NCBI RefSeq assembly: GCF_014897675.1
Contig: NZ_JABUXU010000005.1
Location: 62,001-126,000 of the forward strand
From: Advenella sp. FME57
GTDB lineage: Bacteria > Pseudomonadota > Gammaproteobacteria > Burkholderiales > Burkholderiaceae_B
Length of the DNA: 64,000 bases
Direction: 5' to 3'
How positions within the stretch are numbered: the first letter of the stretch is position 1; each line of letters begins with the position of its first letter. This document shows positions 1 through 8,013 of the stretch, one piece after another. The translations under genes were made by a program, and so were the position numbers. The notes beneath the pieces were generated by a model that saw only the letters and a list, made by a program, of their open reading frames with translations, was not told the DNA's origin and searched no databases.

Positions 1-786
1 GCGGTCGTGGTACAGAATCGGCCAGGCGCTGGCGGTGCAGTTGGTGTGGGGGAGGTTCTGCGGGCTGCGCCCGACGGCTATACGCTGGCGCTGGTCGCGC
101 CAGGCCCTGTAGCCGGGTTACCCGCCCTGCAGGCGCTCCCATATAAACTATCGGATATTCAATATATTGCCGGGGTGGCCAGATACCCTTCTGTGATTTC
201 GGTCGGCGCCAAATCGGCCATATCAACATTGCAGCAATTGGTGGATACGGCAAAAAAGGCGCCTGGCACGCTCAATTACAGTTCAGCCGGCAATGGCACC
301 ACACCACATATTGGTGCAGAGTTGTTTCGGCAGGAAGCCGACATCGACACGCTGCATATCCCCTATAAGGGAGCCGCGCCTGCAACGACTGCATTGCTGG
401 CAGGTGAAGTGCAGTACGAAATGTCGGATCTTGCCCCCGTATTGCCATTTCACCGGGCGGGTAAGCTCAAAGTGCTTGCTGTTGCAGGCAAGGAGCGTTT
501 GTCTCAATTGCCGGATGTGCCGACAACAGTCGAGTCCGGGTTGCCGGCGGTCATCATGGAAACGCTGTATGGTCTGATCGGGCCGGCTGGAATCGATAAG
601 ACGATCATTGAACGCCTTGGGCAGGCGGTCACGGATGTGACCGCCACCGAGCATGTCAGACAATTTCTGTATGAGCAGGGCGGCGCGCCGGCAAATCTGA
701 ATGACGATCAGTATCGTCAGACGATGATGGCCGAGTTCAACAAGTGGAAACGGGTGGCGGAAAAAGGGGATATCAAGCTCAATTGA
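1..786 (+). CDS. Bug/TctC-family tripartite tricarboxylate transporter binding protein (5' truncated)
   Basis: This is the C-terminal 261 residues of a periplasmic solute receptor of the Bug (TctC) family, which captures carboxylates for TTT importers. The window cuts the gene: the frame is open from base 1, and the family block VVVQNRPGAGG is complete, so about 55-65 N-terminal residues with the signal peptide lie outside. Further family marks are the HIPYKGAAPA segment and the C-terminal F-x-KWKRV-type helix ending GDIKLN. No TctA/TctB membrane partners are visible. A LysR gene begins directly after the stop, suggesting co-transcription or a regulator next to its target. The ligand cannot be read from the sequence. 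Confidence 0.93.
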   Translation, partial: AVVVQNRPGAGGAVGVGEVLRAAPDGYTLALVAPGPVAGLPALQALPYKLSDIQYIAGVARYPSVISVGAKSAISTLQQLVDTAKKAPGTLNYSSAGNGTTPHIGAELFRQEADIDTLHIPYKGAAPATTALLAGEVQYEMSDLAPVLPFHRAGKLKVLAVAGKERLSQLPDVPTTVESGLPAVIMETLYGLIGPAGIDKTIIERLGQAVTDVTATEHVRQFLYEQGGAPANLNDDQYRQTMMAEFNKWKRVAEKGDIKLN

Positions 787-852
787 ATGGTAAGCTGCAG
801 ACGCAATTGTCAATACTGGCGGGCGATGAGCCTGCCTTGGGATTACAACGTC

Positions 853-1800
853 ATGCAGCCAGAGCGCGTCGCTACCGATTTTCAAATTAACTTATCGTCG
901 GATTTGAACCGGTGGCGGTTCTTTGTGGTCATTGCCCAATTGGGCAGCCTGACCCGTGCCGCGGCTTTTCTGGATAGCAATCAGTCTTTGCTGAGCCGGC
1001 AGTTGAATGCGCTTGAGCGCGAATGCGGTGTCCGGCTTTTCAACCGCACCGGGCGTGGCGTGACGCTTACCGAGACTGGAAGCCAGATTTTTGATCGGGT
1101 GGTGGCGCTGCTCAAAGATGCAGAGCAACTGGATCAGCGTTTACAGGACTATGTCAAAGCCCCCGTCGGCAAGGTCACGTTTGCCTGTTTTGGCTCGATC
1201 GGCGCGACGCTTGCTGGCCGGCTATATGATGATCTTCGCAAGGATGCACCGGGCGTCAGCTTGTGCTATATGGAAGGTAATGTAGGGCAGATCGAAGCCT
1301 GGCTTGCCGACGGGCGTGCCGATATCGGCATAGTGTATCGGTATGGAGAGGTACTGCCAGAGCAGGAATTTGAACTGGCTACGGTAGACAGCTATCTGGT
1401 GGGTAGTGCCAACGATCCGCTTACCTCCCGTGCCGAGGTCGAATTCAGTGAGCTAAGGAATTTGTCGTTTGTACTTCCTGGAGCACCTAATGAATTGCGC
1501 AATACGATGGAGTCTTTGGCGCGCGATATGGGATTTTCCATCGCGGTTTCAATGGAGACCAACTCGTTGACGTTGATGAAACTGATGGTCGCGCAAAAGG
1601 GGCTGCATACAACACTGCCCATCCATTCTGTCCTGGATGGTGTCGCCGGCGGCCGCCTCCAGGCCTCACGTATTGTGAATCCACCGATAAGGCGGTTGAT
1701 TTCAATGGCCATTTCAAAAAGCAAGGGCCCTTCCAGAACGGTTTCGCTGGTATCGACAAGATTGTTTGGTCTGGCACGCTCGATATTGGTTGATCACTAG
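853..1800 (+). CDS. LysR-family transcriptional regulator
   Basis: DNA-binding regulator with an N-terminal winged helix-turn-helix (FFVVIAQLGSLTRAAAFLD, then SQLNALE-like recognition region SRQLNALERECGVRLFNRT) followed by a periplasmic-binding-protein-like effector domain of about 200 residues. The reading frame is open from an ATG at 787, immediately after the Bug stop codon, with further ATGs at 826 and 853. The 853 start gives 315 residues, close to the usual LysR length, and puts the helix-turn-helix where the family has it. No start has a convincing Shine-Dalgarno, so the N-terminus is uncertain. It probably controls the preceding Bug gene or an operon to the left of the window. Confidence 0.9.
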   Translation: MQPERVATDFQINLSSDLNRWRFFVVIAQLGSLTRAAAFLDSNQSLLSRQLNALERECGVRLFNRTGRGVTLTETGSQIFDRVVALLKDAEQLDQRLQDYVKAPVGKVTFACFGSIGATLAGRLYDDLRKDAPGVSLCYMEGNVGQIEAWLADGRADIGIVYRYGEVLPEQEFELATVDSYLVGSANDPLTSRAEVEFSELRNLSFVLPGAPNELRNTMESLARDMGFSIAVSMETNSLTLMKLMVAQKGLHTTLPIHSVLDGVAGGRLQASRIVNPPIRRLISMAISKSKGPSRTVSLVSTRLFGLARSILVDH

Positions 1801-1820
1801 CGGGGCAAAACAGATTATTG

Positions 1821-1859
1821 CAGTGCACCCATCCGGATGGTATCTGGTCGGGTGCACTG
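1821..1859. terminator. Long stem-loop between convergent genes
   Basis: Perfect 10-bp inverted repeat CAGTGCACCC / GGGTGCACTG with a 19-base loop that itself contains the palindrome ATCCGGAT. It lies between the LysR gene (+) and a VOC gene (-), so it may terminate both. No T-run follows on either side, so intrinsic termination is not proven. Confidence 0.45.
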
Positions 1860-1931
1860 TATCCGGGTGGGGGTCCGCGGTTTTTGCTGCAGTCAGCAGT
1901 GTTGGGACGCTGGGCTTGGCGCCTGCGTTCC

Positions 1932-2372
1932 TCAGGCTTGCGCCGCCTGTTCTGCCGGTTGCATGGCAATCATCCATTCCATCCCGAAACGGTCTTTGAG
2001 CATGCCAAAGCAGGGGGAGAAGAAGGTTTCACCCAGCGGCATGGTGACAGTGCCGCCGTCGGCCAGCGCGTTGAACATCCGGGTTGCATCTTCTTTGTTG
2101 ACCGGAATAACAGACAGGGCGAAGCCGCTCAGGGTGCTGTCGCCGCCGCAGCCATCGGAAGCCATGACCAGGCTGCTGCCAATGCGAAAACTTGCGTGCA
2201 TGATCTTGTTATCAAAATCTGGGGGAACGGCGCCTGGTGGTGGCGGTTCAGGGCTCTCGCCAAAACGCATCATCATATCGAGCTGGGCGCCCACGGCATC
2301 TTTGTAAAAGTTCAGGGCTTCTTCGCAGTGGCCGCCGAAGAAAAGGTAAGGGACGATAGAGGTCTGGTTCAT
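1932..2372 (-). CDS. VOC-family (PhnB-like glyoxalase fold) protein
   Basis: 146-residue single-domain protein of the vicinal oxygen chelate superfamily, PhnB-like branch. Visible marks are the start IVPYLFFGGHCEEALNFYKD, the segment IMHASFRIGSSLVMASDG and the C-terminal FGMLKDRFGMEWMI, which is the typical VOC closing strand. The start ATG has a good ribosome site (CAGGAAAACATC before ATG). The next gene upstream on the same strand is a second VOC protein 110 bases away, so they may be co-transcribed. The biochemical role of this branch is not settled; calls such as 3-demethylubiquinone methyltransferase are historical misannotations. Confidence 0.88.
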   Translation of the reverse strand: MNQTSIVPYLFFGGHCEEALNFYKDAVGAQLDMMMRFGESPEPPPPGAVPPDFDNKIMHASFRIGSSLVMASDGCGGDSTLSGFALSVIPVNKEDATRMFNALADGGTVTMPLGETFFSPCFGMLKDRFGMEWMIAMQPAEQAAQA

Positions 2373-2482
2373 GATGTTTTCCTGGTGTGGCCCAGTCGCA
2401 AACAGACTGGATACGGTATTAAAAATAGTCTATTGAAAAATAGCGATGTAAATTAAATTGAACTGCATTGATGCTGAGCCGA

Positions 2483-2995
2483 TCAGGATCTTTCGGCACT
2501 GGTTGCGTCGGCAGCCTGCTGCAGTTTGCCAATATCCAGTTTTTTCATTGGCAGCAATGCCTCCATGACTCGCTGGGCGCGAGCCGGGTCGGTCAACAGG
2601 GTCGGCAATATGGCGGGCACGATCTGCCAAGACAGGCCGTACCGATCCTTGAGCCAGCCGCACTGCTGGGCAGACGGATCGCCACCTTCATTTAACGCTG
2701 TCCAGTATGTGTCTAGCTCTTCCTGAGACTCGCAATGCACCTGCAGAGAAATGGATTCATTGAACTTGAAAATGGGGCCACCATTAAGGGCAGTAAAAGG
2801 CACGCCGGCAAGCTCGAACGCGACTGTGAGCACACTGCCTTCGGGTCTGCCGCTGACCTGTGTCATTTTCTTGCCCAGATAATGGGTAGTCTGGGTTATT
2901 TTTGAATCAGGAAAAATGCCGGTATAAAACCGTGCTGCAGCCTCGGCCTGGTCGTCAAACCAAAGGCAGGGTGAAATTTTCGAAGCGATTATCAT
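2483..2995 (-). CDS. VOC-family protein (PhnB/3-dmu-9_3-mt-like)
   Basis: 170-residue VOC protein of the group often labelled 3-demethylubiquinone-9 3-methyltransferase-like. It begins MIIASKISPCLWFDDQAEAA, has AARFYTGIFPDSKI (first beta-alpha unit), LNGGPIFKFNESISLQV in the middle and CGWLKDRYGLSWQIVP near the end. The chosen start at 2995 follows AAAGGAAATAAAC, a clear ribosome site; an in-frame ATG 33 bases upstream lacks one. It is paralogous in fold to its downstream neighbour at 1932-2372. Function is unknown beyond the fold. Confidence 0.88.
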   Translation of the reverse strand: MIIASKISPCLWFDDQAEAAARFYTGIFPDSKITQTTHYLGKKMTQVSGRPEGSVLTVAFELAGVPFTALNGGPIFKFNESISLQVHCESQEELDTYWTALNEGGDPSAQQCGWLKDRYGLSWQIVPAILPTLLTDPARAQRVMEALLPMKKLDIGKLQQAADATSAERS

Positions 2996-3432
2996 GTTTA
3001 TTTCCTTTTGCCGACAGCACAATTGCAAATGCCATAATGAGAACCAGGAAGGAGAGACGACCCGACCGATTCGGCCGTTTTATTGCACGCTGTCAGTATG
3101 CGCAGGAACGAACTGTCGGTAAATAGGCAGATGCGTCATTCTGCAAGGGGAGATACGGCAGCGGTTAAAAGGCAGATAACGACTGGCTCAAGGCGGTGCC
3201 CAGGCGCAGTGGTCTGCCGGCGTGCCGGGCCAGACGCAGGGGCGCTGGTATGCTTGGTGGGCAACAAATTGGTCACTGGCGTCATTGAATGACGCCAAGC
3301 GCAATGGAACAACAACTGCAATGACCACCGTGCGACATCATAATTCAGCAGAGATTTGCGCAGCCACCGCGAGCGTCCGTACCTGGCCGGGGGCGCACAG
3401 TAAAACAAATCCGGCGCCGTGCCTGTGCCAGC
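2996..3432. other. 437-base intergenic region with a 21-bp near-palindrome
   Basis: No convincing gene. It lies upstream of the VOC pair (-) and downstream of the acoR-like gene (-). The notable element is a near-perfect palindrome at 3277-3297 with arms TGGCGTCATT and AATGACGCCA around one central G. It could be a regulator site or a hairpin; no T-run follows directly. Short frames here have no ribosome site or recognisable composition. Confidence 0.5.
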
Positions 3433-5424
3433 CTATTGCACTCGAGAACCAGCTCGAGTCAATTGCCGGTATACCGTACTGCGATGTAACCCCAGTTCTC
3501 TGGCTGTTTTGCTGACATTGCCCCGATTTTTGGTCAGCGCCTGTCTGATCCGCAATGCCTGCAAATCCTTTACGCTGACCTCCGGCAAGGGCCTTTCTGA
3601 AGGCGATATGGCGTCTTGCCACATCGTCCCACCCGCCTGAGTGATCCTCGTCGCCAGGTCCTCCTGTGCTGCCGTCCTGTCCTCCTGTCCGGCTACCGCT
3701 GCTCCGATGTCGGTAGACGATGGCGTGTGCGATTGCGTGCGCAGATGGGCCGGCAAGGATTCAGGATGAATAATACAGCCAGCGGGTAAAAAGGCGGCCA
3801 GCGTTTTGAGCACCGATCGCAATTGTCGGTAGTTGCCGGGCCAGTGATAGGTACACAGGATATCCAGCGTCTGGTCGGCGAAAATCAGGCTGGGGGTGTT
3901 TTCATGGCGTCTGAGTTCTGCGCAGATAAAGGTGCGCAAGTCAGCGCGATGACGCAGTGCCGGCAACTGAACCAGATGATCCTGGATACGATAGTAAAGG
4001 TCCTGGCGGAAATTTTCCTCGCGGCTCAGGGTATCGGCGTGCTGGTTGGTGGCGCTGATCAGTCCAAACTGCACCGGCCATGTTTTATCGGAACCCAACG
4101 GCTGCACGACCCGTTCCTGCAGGACTCGCAGCAGGCGCGATTGCAGTTGCAATGGCATGTCGCCAATTTCATCAAGAAAGAGCACACCGCCATTGGCCTC
4201 GCGCAGGCGACCCCGAGAGCCGTTGCGCTGGGCTCCGGTAAATGCACCGGGTTCGTAGCCGAACAACTCGGCTTCAATCAGGCTTTCAGGAAGCGCAGCG
4301 CAGTTGATGGCGACAAACGGACCATCGCGCCAGCGGCTATGCACATGCAAGTGGCGGGCAAACACCTCTTTGCCGGTGCCTGTCTCGCCCAGCAGCAGAA
4401 TGCCCAGATCGGCATTGATGGCCAGCGTACTCTGACGTAACTGGTGTTGCAATGCTGGCTCCAGCGCTGGCAGGGCCGCCTGCACCCCGCCCGGGCCGCT
4501 GCGGTTTTTCACTTGCGGTGGTATCGACGTCGCCCCTTCGCCGTGCAACGCTTGTGAAGGGGCGCTGCCGGCAACGCCGATCCGCTCAAACTGCAAGGTT
4601 GCATACAGCGCAGTGCCATCGGCGCAAAAGCTGCGCTTCGGTTGCGACTGTAGTTGTTTCCAGGCGGGCAGCCATTTATCGACGGGTTCGTCCAGTAATG
4701 TAATAAGCGGGACATCAAGCAGTTCAGCTGCTGTTTCATTGGCGCCCACAATCTGCTGATCGGCAATCAGCAGCGTGCCGCATTGCGCCGCGTTCAGCGG
4801 CCCTGCGTGCCGCTGAAACTGCAGTCGGGCAATGTGCGTGCCGGCAAGATCCAGGATCTGGTTGCCGATCTGGCGTGCCGTGATTCGGACCAGATCGCCG
4901 GTGTAGTCCGGCAGTGTACGGGCATCGCCGGAAATATCCAGAACGCCCAGGATTTCTCCGCGTGGCGAGCGGATAGGCGCAGCATGGCAACTGAGAATAC
5001 GGTTGCAGGGCAAAAAGTGCTCCCGGCCGATGACTCGGGTAAAGCCGTTTTCGATCAGGGCGGTGCCGATGGCATTGGTGCCGCGATGGCCTTCGGCCCA
5101 GCTGGCGCCGGGCCGCAGGGTCACCTGGTCAGCCTTATGCAGAAAGGCGCTATTGCCGGTGGCGTGCAGGATGACGCCGCTGGCATCCGAGAGCAACAGT
5201 ATGCCCTGCGCCTGCGCCGCGATGCCACTGGCCGTGGCGATGTGCGGCGCGGCAGTCTGTAACAGGCTGGCGTATTGATCCAGGCGGGTATCAAGGTCTG
5301 CCCGGTCCAGCAGAATCGGTTCGTTTGCCAGCGTATCCGCCTGCTTTTCACAGCGCTCCCAGGAACGCTGAATTAGCGCATTCGGCTGTACGGTACCGGC
5401 GGAGTTCAGCGAGTGATGCAACAT
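3433..5424 (-). CDS. acoR: Sigma-54-dependent activator, AcoR type (GAF, AAA+, Fis HTH)
   Basis: 663-residue enhancer-binding activator of RNA polymerase sigma-54. Domains in order: N-terminal GAF sensor (about residues 60-200, with GASWAEGHRGTNAIGTAL typical of AcoR relatives), a PAS-like linker, AAA+ ATPase with Walker A GETGTGKE, the sigma-54 contact loop GAFTGAQ, Walker B LFLDEIGD, and a Fis-type helix-turn-helix (NRGNVSKTARELGLHRSTVY). The start at 5424 follows CAGGAGACTACG; an upstream in-frame ATG would put the promoter-region inverted repeat inside the gene. It diverges from an aldehyde dehydrogenase that carries a perfect -24/-12 promoter, so that gene is the predicted target. The inducer may be acetoin, ethanol or acetaldehyde (inference from family). 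Confidence 0.93.
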   Translation of the reverse strand: MLHHSLNSAGTVQPNALIQRSWERCEKQADTLANEPILLDRADLDTRLDQYASLLQTAAPHIATASGIAAQAQGILLLSDASGVILHATGNSAFLHKADQVTLRPGASWAEGHRGTNAIGTALIENGFTRVIGREHFLPCNRILSCHAAPIRSPRGEILGVLDISGDARTLPDYTGDLVRITARQIGNQILDLAGTHIARLQFQRHAGPLNAAQCGTLLIADQQIVGANETAAELLDVPLITLLDEPVDKWLPAWKQLQSQPKRSFCADGTALYATLQFERIGVAGSAPSQALHGEGATSIPPQVKNRSGPGGVQAALPALEPALQHQLRQSTLAINADLGILLLGETGTGKEVFARHLHVHSRWRDGPFVAINCAALPESLIEAELFGYEPGAFTGAQRNGSRGRLREANGGVLFLDEIGDMPLQLQSRLLRVLQERVVQPLGSDKTWPVQFGLISATNQHADTLSREENFRQDLYYRIQDHLVQLPALRHRADLRTFICAELRRHENTPSLIFADQTLDILCTYHWPGNYRQLRSVLKTLAAFLPAGCIIHPESLPAHLRTQSHTPSSTDIGAAVAGQEDRTAAQEDLATRITQAGGTMWQDAISPSERPLPEVSVKDLQALRIRQALTKNRGNVSKTARELGLHRSTVYRQLTRAGSRVQ

Positions 5425-5481
5425 CGTAGTCTCCTGATGTGTTGCAAAAACAGACAGTTGTTGCTTGTGTTGCCTGCCTGC

Positions 5482-5498
5482 TGTCGTGATTCGCGACA
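5482..5498. promoter_or_regulatory. Candidate upstream activator site for the AcoR-type regulator
   Basis: Imperfect dyad TGTCG-N7-CGACA (14 of 17 positions symmetric) in the divergent region, about 85 bp upstream of the sigma-54 promoter, the usual distance for an enhancer-binding protein. The TGT...ACA ends resemble sites bound by Fis-type helix-turn-helix activators. Binding is inferred. Confidence 0.5.
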
Positions 5499-5582
5499 CC
5501 TTCTTGCTATGTTGTGCGTGCCGCGCGCGATGCGTCAAAACTATTCTACTCCAAAACCCTGTTTTGCTCCTTGCTAGCGAGA

Positions 5583-5598
5583 TGGCATGAACTTTGCT
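5583..5598 (+). promoter_or_regulatory. Sigma-54 (-24/-12) promoter of the aldehyde dehydrogenase gene
   Basis: The sequence TGGCATG-AACT-TTGCT matches the RpoN consensus TGGCACG-N4-TTGCW at all but one position, with GG at 5584-5585 and GC at 5596-5597 separated by exactly 10 bases. Transcription should start near 5609, leaving a leader of about 57 bases to the ATG at 5666. A sigma-54 activator gene lies directly upstream in the opposite direction. Confidence 0.88.
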
Positions 5599-5665
5599 CT
5601 AGAACGATAGCAGCGCGAGGCTATGGCTGCGCGCCATTTTAAAAATGAATATCTGGAGATAAGAC

Positions 5666-7189
5666 ATGAATCTATCCGATTTGAAGCAATTTGGTATTGA
5701 CACCGATTACCCCTACAAGACCAAGTACGGCAACTATATTGGCGGCAAATGGGTGGAACCGGTCTCGGGCGAATACTTTGAGAATATTTCTCCGGTCAAT
5801 GGTCAGGTGTTTTGCGAAGTCCCCAGGTCCGGCGCCGACGATATCGAGCGGGCCGTGGACGCTGCGCATGCGGCACGCCGTGCCTGGGGGCAGACCTCGA
5901 CGACCGACAGAGCTAACCTGCTGCTGAAAATGGCCGATCGCATGGAGCAGAATCTGAAAGTGCTGGCGGTAGCTGAAACCATTGACAATGGCAAGCCCCT
6001 GCGTGAAACGATGGCTGCCGATCTGCCGCTGGCAGTGGACCATTTGCGCTATTTTGCCGGATGCATCCGGGCGCAGGAAGGGGGTATTTCCGAAATCGAC
6101 AATACAACGGTGGCCTATCATTTTCACGAGCCACTCGGTGTGGTGGGGCAGATCATTCCATGGAATTTTCCGATCCTGATGGCGATCTGGAAACTGGCGC
6201 CGTCACTGGCAGCAGGGTGCTGCGTGGTGCTCAAGCCGGCCGAGCAGACACCCGCTTCGATCCTGGTGCTCATGGAAATTATTGGTGATCTGTTCCCTCC
6301 CGGTGTGATCAATATTGTCAATGGCTATGGCAAGGAAGCGGGCAATGCGCTGGCTACCAACAAGCGTATCGCCAAAATTGCCTTTACCGGCTCGACCGCC
6401 ACAGGCAAGCATATCCTGCATGCGGCTGCCGACAACTTGATTCCGTCCACCGTTGAGCTTGGTGGCAAGAGCCCGAATGTATTTTTTGCCGATGTCATGG
6501 ATCAGTCAGACGACTTTTTTGACAAGGCGCTTGAAGGGCTTTCGATGTTTGCGCTCAACCAGGGCGAAGTGTGCACATGCCCTTCACGCATCCTCATCCA
6601 GGAGTCCATATACGATCAGTTCATCGAGAAGGCCATTAACCGCGTGCAAAAGATCAAGACCGGCAACCCGCTGGATATGAATACCATGGTGGGCGCTCAG
6701 GCGTCGCAGGCGCAGATGGACAAGATCCTGGGCTATATTGATATTGGTCGTGATGAGGGCGCAGCGTGCCTGACCGGTGGCGAGCGCAATCGTGTGCAGA
6801 GTCTGGAGGAGGGGTATTACGTGACACCCACCATGCTTTCCGGCAAGAATGATATGCGCATATTCCAGGAAGAAATTTTCGGGCCGGTCGCCTCTGTTAC
6901 GACGTTCCGGGATGAAGAAGAAGCACTGGCCATTGCCAATGACACCTATTATGGTCTGGGCGCAGGCGTATGGACCCGGGATGGTTCCCGCGCCTATCGC
7001 ATGGGACGGGGTATTGAGGCAGGCCGGGTTTGGACCAATTGCTATCACCTGTATCCGGCTCATGCTGCATTCGGTGGTTATAAACAGTCGGGCATCGGGC
7101 GGGAAAATCACAAAATGGCGCTGTCCAATTACCAGCAGACAAAATGCCTGCTGGTGAGCTACAGCCCCAAGGCGCTGGGTTTTTTCTGA
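5666..7189 (+). CDS. acoD: NAD-dependent aldehyde dehydrogenase (AcoD/ExaC type)
   Basis: 507-residue aldehyde dehydrogenase that oxidises short aldehydes such as acetaldehyde to the acid with NAD. Family marks: [17 protein letters not shown] near the N-terminus, FTGSTATGK (cofactor site), the glutamate block [11 protein letters not shown], and the catalytic Cys303 in [10 protein letters not shown]. Length and the N-terminal [20 protein letters not shown] region fit the AcoD/ExaC group used in acetoin and ethanol breakdown. ATCTGGAGATAAGAC gives a good ribosome site. It stands alone behind a sigma-54 promoter and a divergent AcoR-type activator, a common arrangement for this enzyme. The exact aldehyde is inferred. 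Confidence 0.93.
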   Translation: MNLSDLKQFGIDTDYPYKTKYGNYIGGKWVEPVSGEYFENISPVNGQVFCEVPRSGADDIERAVDAAHAARRAWGQTSTTDRANLLLKMADRMEQNLKVLAVAETIDNGKPLRETMAADLPLAVDHLRYFAGCIRAQEGGISEIDNTTVAYHFHEPLGVVGQIIPWNFPILMAIWKLAPSLAAGCCVVLKPAEQTPASILVLMEIIGDLFPPGVINIVNGYGKEAGNALATNKRIAKIAFTGSTATGKHILHAAADNLIPSTVELGGKSPNVFFADVMDQSDDFFDKALEGLSMFALNQGEVCTCPSRILIQESIYDQFIEKAINRVQKIKTGNPLDMNTMVGAQASQAQMDKILGYIDIGRDEGAACLTGGERNRVQSLEEGYYVTPTMLSGKNDMRIFQEEIFGPVASVTTFRDEEEALAIANDTYYGLGAGVWTRDGSRAYRMGRGIEAGRVWTNCYHLYPAHAAFGGYKQSGIGRENHKMALSNYQQTKCLLVSYSPKALGFF

Positions 7190-7548
7190 TCGCTGTGCGT
7201 GTCGGACCGCATCTGGCGGTCCAGCCAACTGACCGGTGCAGGCCTTATGACTGCAAATATGCGCCGGTTTGCGTTTCTGTTGCATTTGTATTTCATTTTT
7301 ATTTCTGCGTCAAAGACAACTTAGCATTGTCATCTGCGCTGCTTGGCCATAGCGGGCGGCCAGATCATACTGGCGCAAAACGTTAGGACAAATGTGGTTA
7401 TCAGGAAGTTGATCACAATCCCGATAAGATTGCTATACTGAATACAGTAAAGCGAGTCTGGTTTGCCTGCGTCGGGTGCGACAGCACGTTAATGATGGGG
7501 CTTTACGATGATGGTTTTGTTTAGCAACGAACGGAAAGGATAGCTGCA
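7190..7548. other. 359-base leader region of the molybdenum dehydrogenase operon
   Basis: No gene. It contains a candidate sigma-70 promoter (TTGATC at 7409-7414, TATACT at 7434-7439, a rather long 19-base spacer). Immediately after the predicted start, GTAAAGC (7447-7453) can pair with GCTTTAC (7500-7506), enclosing a smaller GTCG/CGAC hairpin, so the first 60 bases of the transcript may be structured. No known riboswitch was matched by eye. Confidence 0.45.
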
Positions 7549-8013
7549 ATGATTACACTTGAAATTAACGGTTCGAAGCATGATGTTGATCTGCCGGATG
7601 ACACGCCCATTCTTTGGGCGCTGCGCGATCACCTCGGATTTACCGGGACAAAGTTCGGTTGTGGTATGTCGCTATGCGGCGCCTGTACGGTGCATCTGGA
7701 CGGTGAGCCGATACGATCCTGTGTGACGCCGATTACCGCTGCCGTAGGCAAGCAAATCGTCACGATTGAAGCCCTGGAAAATGACGAGACAGGCAAAGCG
7801 GTGCAGAAAGCCTGGGTGGAAATGGGCGTGCCGCAATGCGGTTTCTGTCAAACGGGGCAAATCATGTCTGCCACGGCTCTGCTGAAAAAGACGCCGGCGC
7901 CGACCGATGCCGATATTGACGCGGCGATGAGCGGCAATCTGTGCCGCTGCGGCACCTATACGCGTATCCGCAGCGCCATCAAGAATGTCGCACAGGCCGG
8001 AGGTGCAAAATGA
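7549..8013 (+). CDS. iorA: 2Fe-2S subunit of a molybdenum dehydrogenase (IorA type)
   Basis: 154-residue electron-transfer subunit of the xanthine oxidase family, closest by eye to isoquinoline 1-oxidoreductase alpha or aldehyde oxidoreductase small subunits. The N-terminal plant-type 2Fe-2S domain has [15 protein letters not shown], and the C-terminal helical domain holds the second cluster with CGFCQTGQ and [27 protein letters not shown] precedes the ATG. The stop overlaps the start of the large subunit by the ATGA tetranucleotide, showing translational coupling. It passes electrons from the molybdenum centre to an acceptor, probably a cytochrome c; none is encoded in this operon. Confidence 0.92.
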   Translation: MITLEINGSKHDVDLPDDTPILWALRDHLGFTGTKFGCGMSLCGACTVHLDGEPIRSCVTPITAAVGKQIVTIEALENDETGKAVQKAWVEMGVPQCGFCQTGQIMSATALLKKTPAPTDADIDAAMSGNLCRCGTYTRIRSAIKNVAQAGGAK

